A stretch of DNA of 64,000 nt from Schistosoma mansoni. Lineage: Eukaryota; Platyhelminthes; Trematoda; Strigeidida; Schistosomatidae. Below, one piece after another: positions 60,962 to 64,000 of this stretch (the first letter of the stretch is position 1; every line of letters begins with the position of its first letter). The position numbers and the translations under genes are program-made. The notes beneath the pieces were generated by a model. It was not told the DNA's origin. It made no database searches and worked only from the letters and a program-made list of their open reading frames with translations. The stretch covers positions 1 through 64,000 of the forward strand of contig NW_017386103.1 of assembly GCF_000237925.1 (NCBI RefSeq), read 5' to 3'.

Positions 60962-61140
60962 AGACTACCATGGAGAACCTGGAAGCACTGGACGGCCGTT
61001 TCGTCCTATTATGGGACTCCTCAGCAGTGCGCATCCACGATCCCGCACTCGCGAGATTCGAACCCAGGGCCTACCAGTCTCGAGCCATGGTGGTCTAGCT
61101 TCAATTGACTCACGCTTTCAACTATGAAAATACTAAATCT
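60962..61140. repeat. Hammerhead SINE pair with collapsed centre
   Basis: A - strand SINE (tail rc, hammerhead, B box rc gattcgaaccc) is joined at 61083 directly to the + strand tail (gccatggtggtctagcttca). The tRNA-like heads of both arms are gone. It appears to be a head-to-head pair that lost its middle. Confidence 0.75.
60985..61030 (-). ncRNA. Hammerhead ribozyme, consensus-intact
   Basis: On the - strand: stem I gcactg/cagtgc (6 bp, perfect), CTGAGGA (fits CUGANGA), stem II gtccc ataa taggac, GAAAC, stem III cgg/ccg inside the palindrome acggccgt, then GTC as cleavage site. Every conserved core base is present. Type I layout. Stem III has almost no loop, so activity as a monomer is uncertain. 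Confidence 0.8.
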
Positions 61141-61967
61141 CCACAAAACCCCTTCTGATAACAAATTAGACTAATAATCGACAATTCTAACAGTATATTA
61201 ACCTTTCTTCACACCTACTCTTAAGCCACACACTGTTACGCGGAGAGGTAGACAATGATTAGTCACACATAACACATGTTGAGGTGGACTTAAGTTGATC
61301 TAGACTTACAAATCCATTAAAGCCATCACGAATATCTCTAATACAAAACACTTAGGAAACTCTGGAGTTTACCAGTCTTCACAATATAGAACTATGTCGT
61401 CTGCGCACTCCCACCGTAGAGCTTAACAATCCAGGTTTAAATATATTGTGCATACTTCTCTTCTAGATGCACACTTTTATGGTAAATTAGAAAAATTTTA
61501 AATGAACATGAATGGATGATAGTTTCCACTACTACTCATAAAATAACTAGTTTTGGCTGAAGAGGATATCGTCTAAACTAAAACCAGAGGGCTTGAAGTT
61601 AAAACAAAAGATAAGTAAAACGATGAACCATCAACTAACCAGATACCTGCCTAACGTAATGTTGCAATAAAACTTAAAAATTATATATAAACTTAAGATA
61701 AACAGGTTAATTAACAAAAAGTTTGTATTTTCCAAAAACAAACCAATAAAGATAACATTGAACATACCTGAAAGTTACTTGATGCAGAATTCATGTTTAG
61801 ATTTGTTTTATAAATTAAACGCTATAATCCAAATCCATCCATTATATTGGTTGAATGTTTAGGAAAATGTCTCAAAAATGCAGAACAATTTACATATTTA
61901 TCGACGAAACCAATCACACAGTAAGCTAGATATATAAATAAAACAAGATGAATTTTTCAAAGTTGAA
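61141..61967. other. AT-rich stretch without gene
   Basis: Nothing recognised. Confidence 0.4.
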
Positions 61968-62130
61968 ATCATGAGTCAATTGAAGCTAGACCACCACGGA
62001 AAACCTGGAAGCACTGGACGGCGTTTCGTCCCATTATGGGACTCCTCAGCAGTGTGCATCCACGATCCCGCACTCGCGAGATTCGAACCCAGGACCTGCC
62101 AGTCTCGCGCCAGAGCACTTAACCGATGAA
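61968..62130 (-). repeat. Hammerhead SINE, single copy, 5' truncated
   Basis: On the - strand: truncated after the A box region (atcggttaagtgctctggcg), B box gggttcgaatctc, hammerhead, tail tggtggtctagcttcaattg then actcatgatttc. Confidence 0.8.
62011..62055 (-). ncRNA. Hammerhead ribozyme, core intact
   Basis: On the - strand: stem I acactg/cagtgc (5 of 6 pairs), CTGAGGA, strong stem II gtccca taa tgggac, GAAAC, and a one-base deletion that turns the stem III palindrome into acgccgt, which gives a short stem with a small loop, then GTC. Confidence 0.75.
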
Positions 62131-62888
62131 TTAATAAAATCGAAGTGATTGTGAATAATATTTACTAAATTTTAAAAAAAAGAATGAGTAACACCGATAT
62201 TTCGTATAACATTTCATTTGTAAGGGTTTGGATTTGTCTGTTTTTGATGTTAAGGACTGTTCAATTGACCAGTCTCTATAGGTAGATGTACATTTTCAGC
62301 GGATTGTCACGATAGTGACATCAAGTAACAGGTATATTTAAAGAAAGTTTTGATAATGGATAGCAGTGGAATTTAAAATGTACGTTTTGTGCTATTTTAG
62401 ACTAGTCGGTTAAATGTATTTGCAACTTGCATGAATTTCGTATAAATGTTTCTGAAAAATAAATGGTGATACTTTATGAATGACTAACTTTTTATGCATT
62501 TAAGACCATTTGTCATTACTATAAAACTAGGCGCTGATTTAAGCAAGACCAATTTGAAGATATCTTAGTCAAAAAGTAGAAAGAACACTTTTTCAAAGTT
62601 TATCAAATACTTCACATTTATCTGACGTTTTCGCTTAAAAAGACATTTGCATACTCAATTATAGAAACATCAAACGAGAAATTGTCATTTAAGAAACGAG
62701 CGATAAAACCGTAGAAACAGACCAGCGAGATCAAATAAACGTAGAAAATGAAATAGGAAAATACTCTAATTTGGAATTAAATGAATGATCATTCGTTGGG
62801 ATATCTAACACAACTTTGATTGTTCGATACTGAGTGAAATGAAAAGAAACCAAACCATGTCTCACGTGAATTAAAATAAGTAATCTCG
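62131..62888. other. AT-rich stretch without gene
   Basis: Nothing recognised. Confidence 0.4.
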
Positions 62889-63096
62889 GAATGCCCTCAC
62901 ATGGAATCCTGAAGGCCAAAGGAGAAGAGGAAGACCAGAGAACACATTACGCTGAGAAATAGAGACAGACATGAGAAGAATGAACAAAAATTAGATAGAA
63001 CTAGAAAAGAAGGCCCAGGACAGAGTGGGTTGGAAAATGCTGGTCGGCGGCCTCTGCACCATTGGGAGTAACAGGCGTAAGTAAGTAAGTAATCTC
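62889..63096 (+). mobile_element. SR2-like LINE 3' end
   Basis: Encodes PEGQRRRGRPENTLR-like and [20 protein letters not shown] pieces, ending acaggcgtaagtaagtaagt. Like the copy at 24518 it begins at ctcacatggaatcctgaagg, suggesting the same subfamily. Confidence 0.75.
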
Positions 63097-63519
63097 GGAA
63101 TGACTATTTTTACTAAGCTAAACATAGTTACGTAGAGTTGACTATAATGAAAAGCAGTTAGTAACCTGGCTTTTTGTTTATTTACCGATTGAATAAGATA
63201 GTTAAAGGTTGAAAACTCGTTAGTAATCAATTCTCCTATTTAAGTTGGTAGCAAATCTAATGTGCCTGTTTGAAGAGTATAAGTCTGAACTCAGTTAAAA
63301 CTTAAGTTTTTTGTTGACTTAAATTAGTATGTTTCTAATAATAGCAGTGCTAAATATCAGAATGCTGATGAAATATTTCGATTAAAACTCTACAATAATC
63401 TGATTCCAATGTATTCTTCAGAATAATTTGCAATAGAAAAAATTCAATTTCCCTTCTATTAACAAACACTACATTATTCTAAACAGGGAAAAATATTTTC
63501 ACTAAGTATTATCATTATT

Positions 63520-63912
63520 ATTTAAACACATAAATATTGGTACAAGGAAGCACCAGATAAATATGCGCCATACAAATCTCATTCGATTTGTGTGAGTGCT
63601 GTGACACTGCCCAGGTGTCCAAACTGAAGCAGGTGGTTTTCTTAGGGGGCCACACTCAGAGCCTTTGACCTAAAGATCTGATCCACAAAGCAATAGAGCA
63701 TCGTGAGATGTAGTCCCATGGTAGCCGGTGACCAACGATTGATTCATACGCCATTTGTTCCCTTAGGATACTGGAGCCCATGTGCACCATTGGTTTGGAA
63801 TCAGGGTTTCCCAACTCCCCTAGGTGGACTCGGAGTGTCCACTAACCTGGTTAAAGCGCTGGACATTCGCTTTTCGTAAACAACACCGTGGCTTCGAGAA
63901 GGCAGTGAGACA
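63520..63912 (-). repeat. Dispersed ~500-bp repeat, copy 6 (truncated)
   Basis: On the - strand it matches the 51712 copy from about aaagcgaatgtccagcgctt to aatatttatgtgtttaaata. The shared frame is interrupted by one CGA-to-TGA change. Confidence 0.75.
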
Positions 63913-64000
63913 CCAATGGCATTGAAAATCAACTACTGTAAAGTATAATAAGTGTCGTTACACCGTAAGAAAGGAATATTTTAGATAGATTTTATCAAAA

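Overview
The window looks like a chromosomal segment of a blood fluke (genus Schistosoma; the species cannot be fixed by eye). It is AT-rich with large introns and two 35-nt introns. It is crowded with repeats of schistosome type: RTE-class (SR2-like) LINE copies, a second APE-type LINE, gypsy-type LTR fragments, and tRNA-derived SINEs that carry a hammerhead ribozyme (the Smα type).

Two host genes can be assembled. On the + strand, 6473-15697 is a seven-exon gene for a 522-residue four-RRM protein, the orthologue of hnRNP L; all splice phases agree. On the - strand, 59176 down to 40842 is a seven-exon gene for an 856-residue protein with an Asn/Ser/Thr-rich body and three C2H2 zinc fingers of the klumpfuss/EGR type; again every junction agrees in phase. 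Its first intron (59073-51487) has swallowed an SR2-like LINE, a second LINE and other repeats. A further well-formed exon of unknown gene lies at 22048-22167 (+). The two assembled genes do not obviously work together beyond both acting in the nucleus on RNA or DNA.

Layout: 1-1137, 3' end of a gypsy element with its LTR; 1138-6472, intergenic with a LINE fragment (4092-4798) and a fossil RT tail (6065-6244); 6473-15774, hnRNP L; 15775-40800, long gene-poor stretch with at least twenty repeat insertions, including inverted pairs of hammerhead SINEs (about 27.3, 28.5, 29.2-29.7 and 32.7-33.2 kb), a gypsy protease/LTR remnant (31.3-32.1 kb) and LINE pieces; 40842-59176, zinc-finger gene with TE-filled introns; 59177-64000, intergenic with two of the best-preserved hammerhead motifs (60985-61030 and 62011-62055, - strand).

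The most interesting signals are the hammerhead-bearing SINEs, whose core is conserved but whose stem III is an almost loopless CGG/CCG palindrome, and their repeated occurrence as head-to-head inverted pairs. No CRISPR array, operon, rRNA or functional tRNA gene was seen. Boundaries of repeats are by eye and approximate; family names rest on remembered family features, not on a search.
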